A stretch of DNA of 64,000 nucleotides from Anaeroglomus sp964550565 (GCA_964550565.1 CAZKAI010000002.1:1-64000), one strand, 5' to 3'; counted from the stretch's first letter, positions 18,117-31,017 are shown. Notes: generated by a model not told the origin, from the letters alone. Numbers and translations are program-made.

Positions 18117-19109
18117 TTATCGTCGATAGCCTTCGGCATACCAGCAGGCCACCGCATGGCCCGGCTGGACTTCCTGCAAAGGCGGTTCACACGCCTGGCA
18201 ATGGGGATCTTTGGCCCCAATCGGGCATCGCGGATGAAACTTGCAGCCGCCGGGAAACGCCACCGGATTGGGAACCGACCCGCCGATGACATCCAGACGC
18301 TTGCGCCGCTGGCCCAGCCGCGGCAAAGACCGCAACAGGCCCTGTGTATAAGGATGCCGCGGAGAACCGAACAGGCTGTGCACATCGGCTTTTTCCACAA
18401 CTCTGGATGCATACATCACAACCACCGTCTGGGCCGTCTCAGCCACCACACCAAGGTCATGGGTAATCAGCAGAATGCTCATCCGATTTTCGTTCTGCAG
18501 CTTTTTAAGCAATTCCAGAATCTGGGCCTGAATCGTCACATCCAGCGCCGTCGTCGGCTCATCGGCAATCAGCAGGCTCGGCGAGCACGACAGCGCCATC
18601 GCAATCATCGCCCGCTGCCGCATCCCGCCGGAAAGCTGGTGAGGATATTCCTGCACACGCCGGGCCGGGTCGGCAATTCCCACCTTGGTCAGCATATCAA
18701 CAGCCATATCCCATGCCGCTTTGCCCTTGATACCCTGATGCAGACTAATGACCTCGACAATCTGGTTGCCGATGGTAAACACCGGATTCAAACTGGTCAT
18801 CGGCTCCTGAAAAATCATCGCAATATCATTGCCGCGTATCGCACGCATCCGGCCCTCGCTCAATTCGAGCAAATTCTGACCTTTAAAGATGATTTTTCCG
18901 CCAATAATCTTTCCCGGCGGGTCGGGAATCAGTCGCAGAATCGACAGCGACGTCACGCTTTTTCCGCAGCCGCTTTCACCCACCAGTGCCGTCATGTGCC
19001 CGGCCGGAATATCAAAACTGACATCCTGCACGGCTTTGGCAATGCCCTGCTGCGTGAAAAAATGCGTCGAAAGATTCTGCACTGACAGCAATATCTCGTG
19101 TTCACTCAT
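18117..19109 (-). CDS. Oligopeptide/dipeptide ABC transporter ATPase, OppD/DppD type
   Basis: The 330-residue ATPase shows Walker A G-E-S-G-C-G-K-S, Q-loop M-I-F-Q-E-P-M-T-S-L-N-P, signature L-S-G-G-M-R-Q-R, Walker B I-A-D-E-P-T-T-A-L-D, and the C-terminal G-C-K-F-H-P-R-C-P cysteine-rich extension. It pairs with the OppF-type subunit on the cytoplasmic face of the OppB/OppC permease. Only four bases separate it from OppC. Confidence 0.95.
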   Translation of the reverse strand: MSEHEILLSVQNLSTHFFTQQGIAKAVQDVSFDIPAGHMTALVGESGCGKSVTSLSILRLIPDPPGKIIGGKIIFKGQNLLELSEGRMRAIRGNDIAMIFQEPMTSLNPVFTIGNQIVEVISLHQGIKGKAAWDMAVDMLTKVGIADPARRVQEYPHQLSGGMRQRAMIAMALSCSPSLLIADEPTTALDVTIQAQILELLKKLQNENRMSILLITHDLGVVAETAQTVVVMYASRVVEKADVHSLFGSPRHPYTQGLLRSLPRLGQRRKRLDVIGGSVPNPVAFPGGCKFHPRCPIGAKDPHCQACEPPLQEVQPGHAVACWYAEGYRR

Positions 19110-19113
19110 CGGA

Positions 19114-20097
19114 CTAATCCATCCTTAATTTCGGGTCCAGACAATCCCGCAGGGCGTCGCTGAAAATATTCAGCGCCAGCGAGATAATAAAAATCGCAAC
19201 CGTCGCCGCGGCCATTTCCCACCAGACATCGCGCGCCAGTTCCGTACGTGCCGCATCGATCATCGCTCCCCAACTGGGCTTATCCGTCTCTCCCAGCCCC
19301 AGAAAGCTCAGAATCACCTCGGCATGAATGAAACTCACAAACCGCAGCGAAAAGTTAATCAGAATAATATGAAACACATTAGGCAGCAGGTGGAAAAACA
19401 GGATACGGAAATCCGAACACCCCATCGCCCGGGCCGCCAGCACATATTCACTTTCCTTGCGCTTGATAATCTCGCCGCGAATCAGCCGGCACAATCCCAC
19501 CCAACTGGTCAGGCCAATCGCCAGATACACCGACACCGATCCCCGCAGTTCCCAGGGGCCAATATGTGCCCCCCGCAGCACCACCGCAAACGCCATCAGC
19601 AGCAGGATATACGGGATTGTCCCCAGCGTCGTATAAAACCACACAATCGCATCATCCACCCAGCCCCGGTAATACCCCGCCAGTGCCCCCAGCGGCACAC
19701 CAATCAAAATACTGATAATCGACGCACAGAAGGCAACCATCATTGCTGTCTTAGCCCCGTAGAGCGTCTTTCGAAACGTCGATTGCCCCATGAAATCCGT
19801 GCCCAGCAGGCACCAGCCCTTCTGGCTTTCGGTCTTCATTTCGGGGACAAATTCATACTGCGCCGCAGGCTTCTGATAACTGGGCCCAACGTGCTCGTTC
19901 CATTGAACAATCGGAATCTTCCAGTCAAGGTGCGTCACCAGGATATCGCCTATCCAGATAAAGGCCGCAAGACCCGCATACATAGCCACAATCCAGAAGC
20001 ATAGCATCGCCAGCTTGCGTTTGCGCAGGCGGCGAATCGCATCCGACCAGTATCCCCTCGGCTGCATCAACTCGTTTTGTGTCGTTATTTCTGTCAT
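19114..20097 (-). CDS. Oligopeptide/dipeptide ABC transporter permease, OppC/DppC type
   Basis: The 327-residue permease has an N-terminal OppC-type cytoplasmic segment and first membrane helix, then a large external insert (about residues 50-125). The binding-protein-dependent permease core includes the loop contacting the ATPase (E-Y-V-L-A-A-R-A-M-G-C-S-D-F-R-I). The end G-L-G-E-x-x-K-P-S-W-G-A-M-I-D-A-A is family-typical. It forms half of the transmembrane channel with OppB. Confidence 0.94.
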   Translation of the reverse strand: MTEITTQNELMQPRGYWSDAIRRLRKRKLAMLCFWIVAMYAGLAAFIWIGDILVTHLDWKIPIVQWNEHVGPSYQKPAAQYEFVPEMKTESQKGWCLLGTDFMGQSTFRKTLYGAKTAMMVAFCASIISILIGVPLGALAGYYRGWVDDAIVWFYTTLGTIPYILLLMAFAVVLRGAHIGPWELRGSVSVYLAIGLTSWVGLCRLIRGEIIKRKESEYVLAARAMGCSDFRILFFHLLPNVFHIILINFSLRFVSFIHAEVILSFLGLGETDKPSWGAMIDAARTELARDVWWEMAAATVAIFIISLALNIFSDALRDCLDPKLRMD

Positions 20098-20171
20098 CTT
20101 CTATTCAACCTGTTATCTGTCTTGGCCCGAAGGGCTTCGTCACTTTTTCCTTTTTACTTTTGCCTTTTACC

Positions 20172-21110
20172 TTATTTCAAGCTGATTCGCGGATCCACAA
20201 ATGCATAACAGATATCCGCCAGCAGTGTAAAGACCACAATCAGCAATGACAGAATAAACGTCATTGCACTAATTACGAAGAAATCACGTGCCCCGATTGC
20301 CTCAATCATCAGATACCCCAGTCCCGGAATCCCGAAAAACCGTTCCAGCAGGAACGACCCGAGAATCAGGTGCGGTATCGTCAGCACCACGTTGGTAATA
20401 ATTGGAATCATCGCATTTTTCAGCACATGCTTGAACAGAACCCGCGTCGTCGAAAGCCCCTTGGCAAAAGCGGTGCGGACATAATCATTGCGCATCTCAT
20501 CGAGCATAATCGTCCGATAAAACCGCAGCTCCCCTCCCAGCGAAGCCAGAATGCCGATCAGAATAGGAAGCCCGACGCTTTTAATCATCGGCTCTTCCGG
20601 GAGATAAATAATCGGAAACCAGTCCAGCTTATAGGCAAAGAAATACTGTCCGAAAATAATAAAACTCAAGTAGGGAATACTCATCCCCGCCACGCAAATC
20701 ACCACCGCACTGACATCCCATATCGTACCCCGGACATAAGCGATAATCAAGGCCAGGCTGACGGCGGAAATGATGACTCCGATAAACATCGGCACAGTCA
20801 GCATCAGCGACGGCACGATTCCGCGAAGGATTTTGGCGCTGATCCGTTCCCGGTCCATTGCCCGCCCAAAATTAAATGACAAGGCTTTCTTGAAATGATT
20901 AACAAACTGGCTGTCCCAGGACCAGAACAGCGGCTTATCCAGCCCATATTCATGTCGGATTTCGGCAATCGTTTCCGCATCGGCGTTTTTGCCGGCAATC
21001 TGCTGGGAAATATCGCCCCCGATCAGCGTAAACAGTGTAAAGGTAACAAGCAATACCCCCAGCACAATCGGGAACATATAAAGCAGTCTGCGTATAATAA
21101 AGGCGGTCAT
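20172..21110 (-). CDS. Oligopeptide/dipeptide ABC transporter permease, OppB/DppB type
   Basis: The 312-residue permease has the family start (F-I-I-R-R-L-L-Y-M-F-P-I-V-L-G-V), about six membrane helices, and the EAA-like loop D-Y-V-R-T-A-F-A-K-G-L-S. It ends with F-V-D-P-R-I-S, as OppB proteins do. Its ATG overlaps the stop of the upstream binding-protein gene (ATGA at 21107-21110), showing translational coupling. A 74-base spacer separates it from OppC. Confidence 0.94.
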   Translation of the reverse strand: MTAFIIRRLLYMFPIVLGVLLVTFTLFTLIGGDISQQIAGKNADAETIAEIRHEYGLDKPLFWSWDSQFVNHFKKALSFNFGRAMDRERISAKILRGIVPSLMLTVPMFIGVIISAVSLALIIAYVRGTIWDVSAVVICVAGMSIPYLSFIIFGQYFFAYKLDWFPIIYLPEEPMIKSVGLPILIGILASLGGELRFYRTIMLDEMRNDYVRTAFAKGLSTTRVLFKHVLKNAMIPIITNVVLTIPHLILGSFLLERFFGIPGLGYLMIEAIGARDFFVISAMTFILSLLIVVFTLLADICYAFVDPRISLK

Positions 21111-22927
21111 TTATCCTCCTTTTTTGAGGAATGAATCGTGTTAAAAAATCGGTCTCTCTGCTCGACATCCACCCGGTGATATTTCAGTACACCATACCCG
21201 AAGACGAACGGTTTATAATTTTTATACCAGTCATGCCCCAGATAAAATGTGATGCGGTGCGTCATAAACGCCGCCGGGTAGTCTTTCAGAATCATGTGCT
21301 CCAGCTTGCGGTACCATGCAAGCCGTTCCGGGGAATCCTGCATCACCGCCACCTGCTCATAAAGGGCGTCAAACTCAGGATTGGAATAAAAGAATTTATT
21401 GCTGCCCGGGGCGAAATACTTGCTTGCAAACATCTCCAGAAAATCCATGGCATCCGGACAGCTTGCCGAAACGCCGCTGATAAACATCTGGCACTGGCCC
21501 TTGTTCTGTTTTTCCATATAGGTCGGAAAATCCATGTAATCCACCTGAATCTGAATCCCGGCCTGCTCCAGCATACGCTGCAAAAGCTGCCCCATCTGCT
21601 TGGGCAGCGTATCCGTCCCGGGCATTGCCAGGGTCAATTTGGGAATCGGCTTGCCATAAATCGCCTCCGCCTCCTTCAGCAGAGCGCGGGCCTCGTTTAA
21701 ATCAAATCTGGAATACCCGTAATCAGCCATATTCGGATCGTAGGAATTCAGCCCCGGTGAAACCAGCCCATGAGCCACCTGCACCCTGCCGTTGAAAAGT
21801 ATATCAATATACTTCTGCCGGTCAATCGCCCGGCTGATCGCCTTGCGAAGCGGAAGATTCGGCCCCAGAACCGGGTCTTTCATATTGAACCCGACCCAGA
21901 ACGTCGAGGGATCATTGAATATCGTCAGTCGAATCTGCTGGTCGTTCATAAATGACGCCAATCGCTTCTTGTCCGGCATCATCACTTTATCAAAATTATC
22001 CTTGGGGATATACATCACATCCAGCTTGCCACGCATAAACAGCAGCCAGTTGGGATGATCCTCTTCGATAATCCGAAAAATAATCCGATCGGCAAACGGC
22101 ACCGGCTTGCCCGCATCGGCAAGCAGACCATTGGCCTGGTCTTCAGGTTCGCCTTCCGATGGATACAATTCGCCGCGCCAGTTCAGATTTTTTTCAAGTT
22201 CAATATACGAACTTCGCTGCCAGGTCTTCAGCCGGTAAGGCCCCGTGCCGACTGGGTGCGACACAATATCTAAACCGTAATGCTGCACAGCTTCAAACGG
22301 CACCGGCGACGTACAATAATCATTCAGCGCCAATTCCAGAATCTGCGGCCATGGCCGGGTCAGCTTGATTTGCAGCGTATAATCATCCAGAGCCTGCAAT
22401 CCCTCCACCGGCTTGGAATAATCCACATCCCATTCTTTCTTGAATCCCTTGGAATACTCGCGAAAATCATTGAGCCCCACGATGCGGTCATCAAAAATGC
22501 TCCAGTTCTGGCTGGCATATTTGGCATTGGCCAGGCGTTTGAACGCATACACAAAATCCGACGCCTTGAGCTCTCTGCCCTTGCCGTCCGGAAAACAGGG
22601 ATCATCCTGAAAACGAACCCCCTGCCTGATGCGAATGGTGTAGGTCTTTCCGTCGTCGCTGATTTCCGGCATGGACTCGGCCAGCAGGGGAATCAGTTGA
22701 TAAGGCCGTTTCAGATAATGATACACATAAAGCTGCTCGCACATCTGGGAAACCACCAGCGCCGAATAAATATCACGGGTATTGGTCGGATCCAGTGTCT
22801 GCACCTTGCTGATCATCGGCCGGCAAATCACCATCTCGCCTTCCGCAGCGGTCTTCCTTTTCTCGCAGCCCAGGACAACCGCCAGAATACAGCACAGTAT
22901 AAAATAAACTATTTTCGTCTGTTTCAT
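21107..22927 (-). CDS. Peptide-type solute-binding lipoprotein (SBP family 5, OppA-like), copy 2
   Basis: Starting at ATG 22927 gives 606 residues with a lipoprotein signal peptide (A-V-V-L-G-C, cysteine 21); a longer frame to 22972 would overlap the previous gene. Family-5 features include T-L-D-P-T-N near the N-terminus, L-A-E-S-M-P-E-I-S-D-D-G-K-T-Y-T-I-R-I-R-x-G-V-x-F, and the P-V-G-T-G-P-Y-R-L substrate-pocket segment. It should capture peptides or similar solutes for the OppBCDF complex. TGA-G-ATG spacing couples it to the preceding, clearly paralogous binding protein. Confidence 0.93.
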   Translation of the reverse strand: MKQTKIVYFILCCILAVVLGCEKRKTAAEGEMVICRPMISKVQTLDPTNTRDIYSALVVSQMCEQLYVYHYLKRPYQLIPLLAESMPEISDDGKTYTIRIRQGVRFQDDPCFPDGKGRELKASDFVYAFKRLANAKYASQNWSIFDDRIVGLNDFREYSKGFKKEWDVDYSKPVEGLQALDDYTLQIKLTRPWPQILELALNDYCTSPVPFEAVQHYGLDIVSHPVGTGPYRLKTWQRSSYIELEKNLNWRGELYPSEGEPEDQANGLLADAGKPVPFADRIIFRIIEEDHPNWLLFMRGKLDVMYIPKDNFDKVMMPDKKRLASFMNDQQIRLTIFNDPSTFWVGFNMKDPVLGPNLPLRKAISRAIDRQKYIDILFNGRVQVAHGLVSPGLNSYDPNMADYGYSRFDLNEARALLKEAEAIYGKPIPKLTLAMPGTDTLPKQMGQLLQRMLEQAGIQIQVDYMDFPTYMEKQNKGQCQMFISGVSASCPDAMDFLEMFASKYFAPGSNKFFYSNPEFDALYEQVAVMQDSPERLAWYRKLEHMILKDYPAAFMTHRITFYLGHDWYKNYKPFVFGYGVLKYHRVDVEQRDRFFNTIHSSKKEDK

Positions 22928-22928
22928 C

Positions 22929-24785
22929 TCACCGATATTTCTTTTTATACGCGTCCCGTTTAGCCGGATCAATCCGGTAGTATTTGGTCATGCCCCACCC
23001 GGCCATCTCATTTTTATAGGAGTTGGGCTTGACGTTGCTGATCCAGTCATGACACATAATGAAGCTGGCCCGATGCAGGGTAAATGCACAAGGCAGGTCT
23101 TCGTTGATAATCCGCTGAGCCTCCTGATACAACGCCGTCCGCTCCGGGCAGTTCGGCATCACGGATATTTTTTCAAAAATTGCGTCATAGTTCGGATTGG
23201 AGTAATGGAACTCATTGGGATAAGGAATATTCTTGCTGTAAAATAACTGCAGAAAACTTTCAACATCCGGGTAATCGGCTGACCAGCCGGTGATTAATAA
23301 CTGCAAATCTCCCTTGCGCATCTTTTCCAGAAACGTCGGCCAGTCATACAATTCAATTTCCACATCCAGCCCGATGGATTCGATGCATCGCTGCATATAC
23401 TGGCACATCTGACGCTGGGTGGAATCCGTTCCGCCAATGGCTACCCGAAGCCGCGGTATTTTCCCGCCGGCAATCGTTTTGGCTTCCTCGACAAAACGAT
23501 TCGCAGCCGCCATATCATACCGGGAATTGGAAACGGCTATAATATTCGGATCATAACCCGGCATCACCGGCGGAATAAAACCAAAGGCTTCATGCGCTCT
23601 GCCGTCAAAAAAAATCTCAATATATTTTTTCCGGTCAATACAGAAACTGATCGCCTGACGCAGCGGTTTATTGTCCTTAAGCACCGGGTCCTGCATATTA
23701 AATGCCACCCAGAAGGTTCCCGGCTCATCAAATTCCGTCATGCGAATCTGCCGCGTGGTAAATTCCTTGCTCAAACTCACACCGGACGTAAAAACCTGCC
23801 CGAAATTATCCTTGGGAACCCCCACCATATCCAGATACCCCTTCAGAAACAGCCGCCACCGGGGCTGGTCTTCCACTACAATCCGCCAAATCACCTTGTC
23901 CACAAACGGCAGCGGCTTGCCCGCATCTTCCAGCAGTCCGGCCTCTTTGTCGCCCGGCCCGCCTTCGGTCGGATAATGGTCATAATAACGCGGATGCCGC
24001 GAGGCCTCCACATACGCCCCCGCCAGCCATCGATCCACCTTGAACGCCCCCGTTCCGACCGGATGAAATCCAATCTCCTCACCGTAATACTCCACCGCTT
24101 CACGGGCTACCGGGGCCGTGGCAATATACGTCAGCCAGAATACAAGCTGAGGCCAGGGTTCGTTTAATTTGATTTGCAGGGTCGTATCATCCAGCGCCTG
24201 CAGACCTTCCACGGGCTGGTCGTAATCCACCTCATCCTTTTTACAGGTCTTGGTATATTCCCGGAATGCATCCAGTCCGACGATTCGCCGGTCCAGAATC
24301 CACCAGCTCACCGAACGCGTCTTGATGTCCGCAATCCGCTTGAACGCATACACCACATCATCAGCCTTGAGCTGTCTGCCTTTACCGTCGGGAAAGCATG
24401 CATCATCGTGGAAATACACATCCTTGCGGAGCGGAATCGTATAACAGGTGCCGTCCTCGGAAATCGTGGGCATCGCCGCGGCCAACTGAGGCACAATTTC
24501 GTAGGGACGTTTCAGATAGTGATAATCGTATAACGTATCAAATATATCCGAGGCCACACAGGTCCCGGTTGTATCCCGGACATTCATCGGATCCAGGGTC
24601 TGGACATACGCCCGGAGCCGCTGCTGCAGAACAATACTGTTGTCAGAAACCGTGTCGGATTTTTTTTTACACCCCGACAAAGACAACACTCCCGCAGCAC
24701 TCGCAAGAATAACCATCAAGGCAATCCAAGCGGGGTGACCGCAGGTGTTCTTCTTGTCGTGGTGGTACAGCCAGGATACTCGCAT
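22929..24785 (-). CDS. Peptide-type solute-binding lipoprotein (SBP family 5, OppA-like), copy 1
   Basis: The 618-residue protein has a lipoprotein signal ending L-S-L-S-G-C (cysteine 39). The unusually long lead suggests the true start may be an internal ATG (M24). It carries T-L-D-P-M-N-V-R-D, A-A-A-M-P-T-I-S-E-D-G, and P-V-G-T-G-A-F-K-V. It is a paralogue of the following gene along its whole length (shared K-G-R-x-L-K-A-x-D, F-R-E-Y-x-K, P-V-E-G-L-Q-A-L-D-D, W-P-Q). Two binding proteins for one permease suggest a tandem duplication that widened substrate range. Confidence 0.92.
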   Translation of the reverse strand: MRVSWLYHHDKKNTCGHPAWIALMVILASAAGVLSLSGCKKKSDTVSDNSIVLQQRLRAYVQTLDPMNVRDTTGTCVASDIFDTLYDYHYLKRPYEIVPQLAAAMPTISEDGTCYTIPLRKDVYFHDDACFPDGKGRQLKADDVVYAFKRIADIKTRSVSWWILDRRIVGLDAFREYTKTCKKDEVDYDQPVEGLQALDDTTLQIKLNEPWPQLVFWLTYIATAPVAREAVEYYGEEIGFHPVGTGAFKVDRWLAGAYVEASRHPRYYDHYPTEGGPGDKEAGLLEDAGKPLPFVDKVIWRIVVEDQPRWRLFLKGYLDMVGVPKDNFGQVFTSGVSLSKEFTTRQIRMTEFDEPGTFWVAFNMQDPVLKDNKPLRQAISFCIDRKKYIEIFFDGRAHEAFGFIPPVMPGYDPNIIAVSNSRYDMAAANRFVEEAKTIAGGKIPRLRVAIGGTDSTQRQMCQYMQRCIESIGLDVEIELYDWPTFLEKMRKGDLQLLITGWSADYPDVESFLQLFYSKNIPYPNEFHYSNPNYDAIFEKISVMPNCPERTALYQEAQRIINEDLPCAFTLHRASFIMCHDWISNVKPNSYKNEMAGWGMTKYYRIDPAKRDAYKKKYR

Positions 24786-24803
24786 TGATCTTGTTCAATC
24801 GCG

Positions 24804-25946
24804 TTACGGTTGAGCGGCTGGTTGAGGCTGAGCCGCCGGTGGAGCAGGCAGAGACCGCGGCGTAACGAGACTCTTGCCGCTTTCATCCTTGCCATAATCA
24901 AAATTCATCCGGGTCGAAAACTCCCCGGCCTTGCCCGAGGCGCCAAACAGGGCTTCGTACACTTTATCAATCGGCTGAGTTCGCTGCAGTTCATTCCTGA
25001 ACCGGTTCGCTGAACCCGGGAGCATTTTTTCCATTACCCCATTTTCCACTTCACAAATCACAGTCACCAGTTGATCTCGCGATGCAGCCGGCAGATTCGT
25101 TCCGATCAGATAACGCTGCACGACACAGGAATAGAGCTGTCCAAAACGTCCAAGCAGTTCCTGGCGGGCCGCAGCCGAAGCGGTCTCGAATATCAATCCC
25201 CCTATGCTTTTCAGAATTCCGGCATCCACCGCTTCATCGGTCACGGTCCATTTCATATACGCATCAATCCGCTTGTCTGCAATCGCCACCAGAAGACTGT
25301 TGCCGGCGGCATTCTTGATGCCTGCGGCAAATTCTGCTATAAACGGCAGAACAATGGCATCATCGTATTTTTTTACAAAATCGCCCAGCGCTGTAATAAT
25401 CTGCGAAGTCAGCTTGTCGTCGCGCGTAATGTCGGAAGTCAACTGGCTGACGATCCGCGGACTGGCCACCGACCGCACCGCCCAGTAGCGGACCATCCTG
25501 TCGCCATGATTCAAACGCGTCATTGCCAGGTCCGCCAGTTCCATACGACCCAGTTCGGCAATCAGAATCATGAAATTCCGTTCGATCCGGAGCTTTTTGG
25601 CATCATTATTTTCCCACCCTGCCACCGTCTCCAGTGCGGACTTTAAATGAGTATCGGCAATCTTAACATAAGTCGAAGCATAAAGGCTCAGGTCTTTATC
25701 CCCTTTCTGCTTGACCAGGTCTGAACGCAGCTTGACAATCTCGCCGGTATCTTCAACCAGCATCATGGAATCAAGACTTTTTCTCCAGAATTCATCGATG
25801 ATTTGCTCTGCTGCCTTATCCGGCTGGGTGTTGGACTGGATAAATTGCGTACGGACTTGTTCAACTTTGCTGGTATCAACCGCCATCGCTGTTAAACTGA
25901 TAGCCAGAATCATCATACAGGACAAACATGATATACTTTTAATCAT
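24804..25946 (-). CDS. Secreted helical-repeat protein of unknown function, first gene of the opp cluster
   Basis: I do not recognise a named family. ATG 25946 is preferred because AAAGGG lies six bases upstream; the earlier ATG at 25964 has no ribosome-binding site. The 380-residue product has a signal peptide (M-I-K-S-I-S-C-L-S-C-M-M, then A-I-S-L-T-A-M-A-V). It then has mostly helical sequence with a HEAT-like stretch around 140-200 (M-T-R-L-N-H-G-D-R-M-V-R-Y-W-A-V-R-S-V-A) and an A/P/Q-rich tail. It sits 18 bases before the first binding-protein gene and seems co-transcribed with it. A periplasmic scaffold role is only a guess. Confidence 0.7.
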   Translation of the reverse strand: MIKSISCLSCMMILAISLTAMAVDTSKVEQVRTQFIQSNTQPDKAAEQIIDEFWRKSLDSMMLVEDTGEIVKLRSDLVKQKGDKDLSLYASTYVKIADTHLKSALETVAGWENNDAKKLRIERNFMILIAELGRMELADLAMTRLNHGDRMVRYWAVRSVASPRIVSQLTSDITRDDKLTSQIITALGDFVKKYDDAIVLPFIAEFAAGIKNAAGNSLLVAIADKRIDAYMKWTVTDEAVDAGILKSIGGLIFETASAAARQELLGRFGQLYSCVVQRYLIGTNLPAASRDQLVTVICEVENGVMEKMLPGSANRFRNELQRTQPIDKVYEALFGASGKAGEFSTRMNFDYGKDESGKSLVTPRSLPAPPAAQPQPAAQP

Positions 25947-26394
25947 AATAAACCCTTTATTCATTCGACTATGGCAATTTCATACAATTTGCCGGAGTTG
26001 CAGAAGTTTTTATAGACCTCGACTGACCCTGTATTTGCGGCCAAAATGCACAAAAAACTTTGCGTCAAGATACTCCGCGCAAACGGACCTGTCAAGGCAA
26101 ATCACGACAAGACAACAGGATAACTGAATCCTCGTCTGATAATAAATTGTTTTATGGACAGGCAAAATCAAGGTAAGATTAAGGTACTGAATTTATCCTT
26201 TTCTTTGTTAATCGCCGGTATTTATTAGACGAATAAGATTTAGTCCGGAATACTCATATTTGCTTTTAAAACTGAACAATGTCATATATTATAAGGTATA
26301 TATATTCCGGATATGTTTAATTTACAATTATGATTTTGGGATAAATTAATTGACAGATTATCCGTTTTTCATTGATCGCTCGAAAGAAGGATAA
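25947..26394. other. Divergent intergenic region between opp cluster and DUF547 gene
   Basis: This AT-rich spacer contains a strong minus-strand promoter (26067-26095, listed separately). The plus side has A+T runs (26280-26320) but no convincing -35/-10 pair. An AGAAGGA ribosome-binding site precedes ATG 26395. No RNA gene or repeat was recognised. Confidence 0.5.
26067..26095 (-). promoter_or_regulatory. Sigma70-type promoter for the opp gene cluster
   Basis: On the minus strand, consensus TTGACA (26095-26090) and TATCTT (26072-26067) are separated by exactly 17 bases. It lies about 120 bases before the first gene of the cluster and is the only good promoter upstream of it. Confidence 0.65.
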
Positions 26395-27420
26395 ATGCTT
26401 AAAAATATTGGTATCATACTTTTTTTGTGCGTTATGTCGGCATATTCTTTCAGGTTTGCCCTTGCAGACCCCGCACAGGCCGACCCGAACGCTCCTGCTG
26501 TTTCGGAAACGAACAACGCCGAAAATACCCCTTCCAATTCGAATGGCACTGGTCCGGCTTCGGACAATCCCTCCAACTCTGATCCAAACGAAACCAATAT
26601 TCATGTCGAATCCGAGGAGCAGGATGATATGACCTTGCCCGGCGAGTCTCCGCTTCCGGAATTATACAAATCCTGCGAAACAATCTTCGGACAATATGTC
26701 AACGACAAAGGGGAAGTGAATTATTCACTTTTGCGACGAAAAAGGTCTGATTTAAATAATGTTCTGTCCTATCTGAAAAATATTCATCCGGCCCAGATTA
26801 TGGCGATGAATGACAACGAAAAACAGGCTTTCTGGATCAATACTTATAATTTATGCACCTTAAAATTAATTATTGACAATTATCCGATTCAGGCCAAATG
26901 GTACATGATCCTTTACCCTAATAACAGTATTATGCAGATTTCCGACCCGTGGACAAAGAATTATTTCGAAATCCAGGGACTTCAATACAATTTGCAGGAA
27001 ATAGAACAGGAACTGCTGCTTGAGCGTTTTAAGGACCCCCGAATCTGTTTTGCCCTGTCGAATGCCACCCGCGGCGGTGCGGTTCTGCGAAAAGAACCCT
27101 ATCGTGCGGAAACCCTGTCCGATCAGCTCGACGATCAGGTCAAAAAATTCGTCGCCTCAGAACAGGGTATCACGATCGAAGCTGATTCAAAAACCGCATA
27201 TATTTCCAATTTATTCAATATCCACCGGGAGGTCTTTCTCAAATCCAAATATGCGGAAATCAAAAAATTCAGGCAGCGCAAGCCCGATGAAAAAGCATGG
27301 CTGAACTTTCTGCTGTTCTACCTCAGCGACACAGATAAAACGTTCTTCGAAAACAACGAAGTCATTTTGAAATTCAAGAAATACGATTGGGACCTCAACG
27401 AATTCACTACATCTCAATAA
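26395..27420 (+). CDS. Secreted DUF547-domain protein
   Basis: The 341-residue protein has a signal peptide (about 1-24, ending F-A-L-A-D). A low-complexity linker of N, P, S, T and E follows (25-80), then a DUF547 domain (about 85-335). The domain shows E-K-Q-A-F-W-I-N-T-Y-N, the H-P/W-x-x-x-I segments and D-P-R-I-C-F-A-L-S-N-A-T-R-G-G-A. DUF547 proteins resemble the papain/transglutaminase-like fold but their reaction is not established. Where many members carry histidine in the A-L-x-C-A/H-x-G region, this one reads A-L-S-N-A-T-R-G-G. It is monocistronic and convergent with the rRNA operon. Confidence 0.85.
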   Translation: MLKNIGIILFLCVMSAYSFRFALADPAQADPNAPAVSETNNAENTPSNSNGTGPASDNPSNSDPNETNIHVESEEQDDMTLPGESPLPELYKSCETIFGQYVNDKGEVNYSLLRRKRSDLNNVLSYLKNIHPAQIMAMNDNEKQAFWINTYNLCTLKLIIDNYPIQAKWYMILYPNNSIMQISDPWTKNYFEIQGLQYNLQEIEQELLLERFKDPRICFALSNATRGGAVLRKEPYRAETLSDQLDDQVKKFVASEQGITIEADSKTAYISNLFNIHREVFLKSKYAEIKKFRQRKPDEKAWLNFLLFYLSDTDKTFFENNEVILKFKKYDWDLNEFTTSQ

Positions 27421-27578
27421 TTCTAGTTGTGGCCCAGGCCTGTTTCTAACTCTTCACGTTTACTGAATCGAATTCGTGCTTTGTTCCATGCACTTTGAAT
27501 CAACTTTTTTAGAGTATCAATTCCTCTGTTGACCTATTTATAGTTTTACTGCTATTGTATGTCTGCTTATGAAATGCG

Positions 27579-27616
27579 CAAAAGGAGAGCCTCGCTGCCG
27601 TTAAGCAGCGAGGCTC
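27579..27616 (-). terminator. Terminator of the 23S-5S rRNA operon
   Basis: A perfect 12-bp stem (GAGCCTCGCTGC / GCAGCGAGGCTC, 6-base loop) lies six bases after the 5S 3' end and is followed on the minus strand by TCCTTTT. Confidence 0.8.
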
Positions 27617-27621
27617 ATATA

Positions 27622-27730
27622 TCCTGGCAATCACCTACTTTCGCCCCGAAGGACTATCATCGGCCGGACGGTCTTAGCTTCTGAGTTCGGAATGGGATCA
27701 GGCGTTTTCCCGTACGTAAGGTCACCAGGA
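27622..27730 (-). rRNA. rrf: 5S ribosomal RNA
   Basis: The ~109-nt RNA has complementary ends (TCCTGG ... CCAGGA) and the conserved interior C-C-C-A-T-T-C-C-G-A-A-C-T-C and G-G-G-G-C-G-A-A-A-G-T-A-G-G. It lies about 115 bases after 23S on the same strand and ends just before the operon terminator. Ends are placed by pairing of the terminal stem and may be off by a base or two. Confidence 0.92.
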
Positions 27731-27844
27731 GTTCGTGAATCAGCTTGCGCTGAAATTCTCTGGTACAAGAAAAATATAGCGGATACGATCAGCGTTATTA
27801 TGTGCCAATCTATGGCGGCGTCAGCGCCAATCTTGGATTGATAT

Positions 27845-30777
<2,933 letters not shown>

Positions 30778-31017
30778 ATATCAATCGAAGATTGACTGGC
30801 CGCCGCTAACAGACAAAGTTGTCTGTTGTGCATAGGTTTGGCAAAAAAAATAATAATAAGCGCTTATTGTAGTTTGTGAAGTTATGACAATTATGCTGAT
30901 CAATATTGTCATCTCACATCCCACGATCGCATCCGCTATTCACTTGTCAAAGAACACTATCTTTAAAGCCCGGACGAATCCGGTACTGAAAGATCAAATT
31001 ATTTAAATGGATTACAA

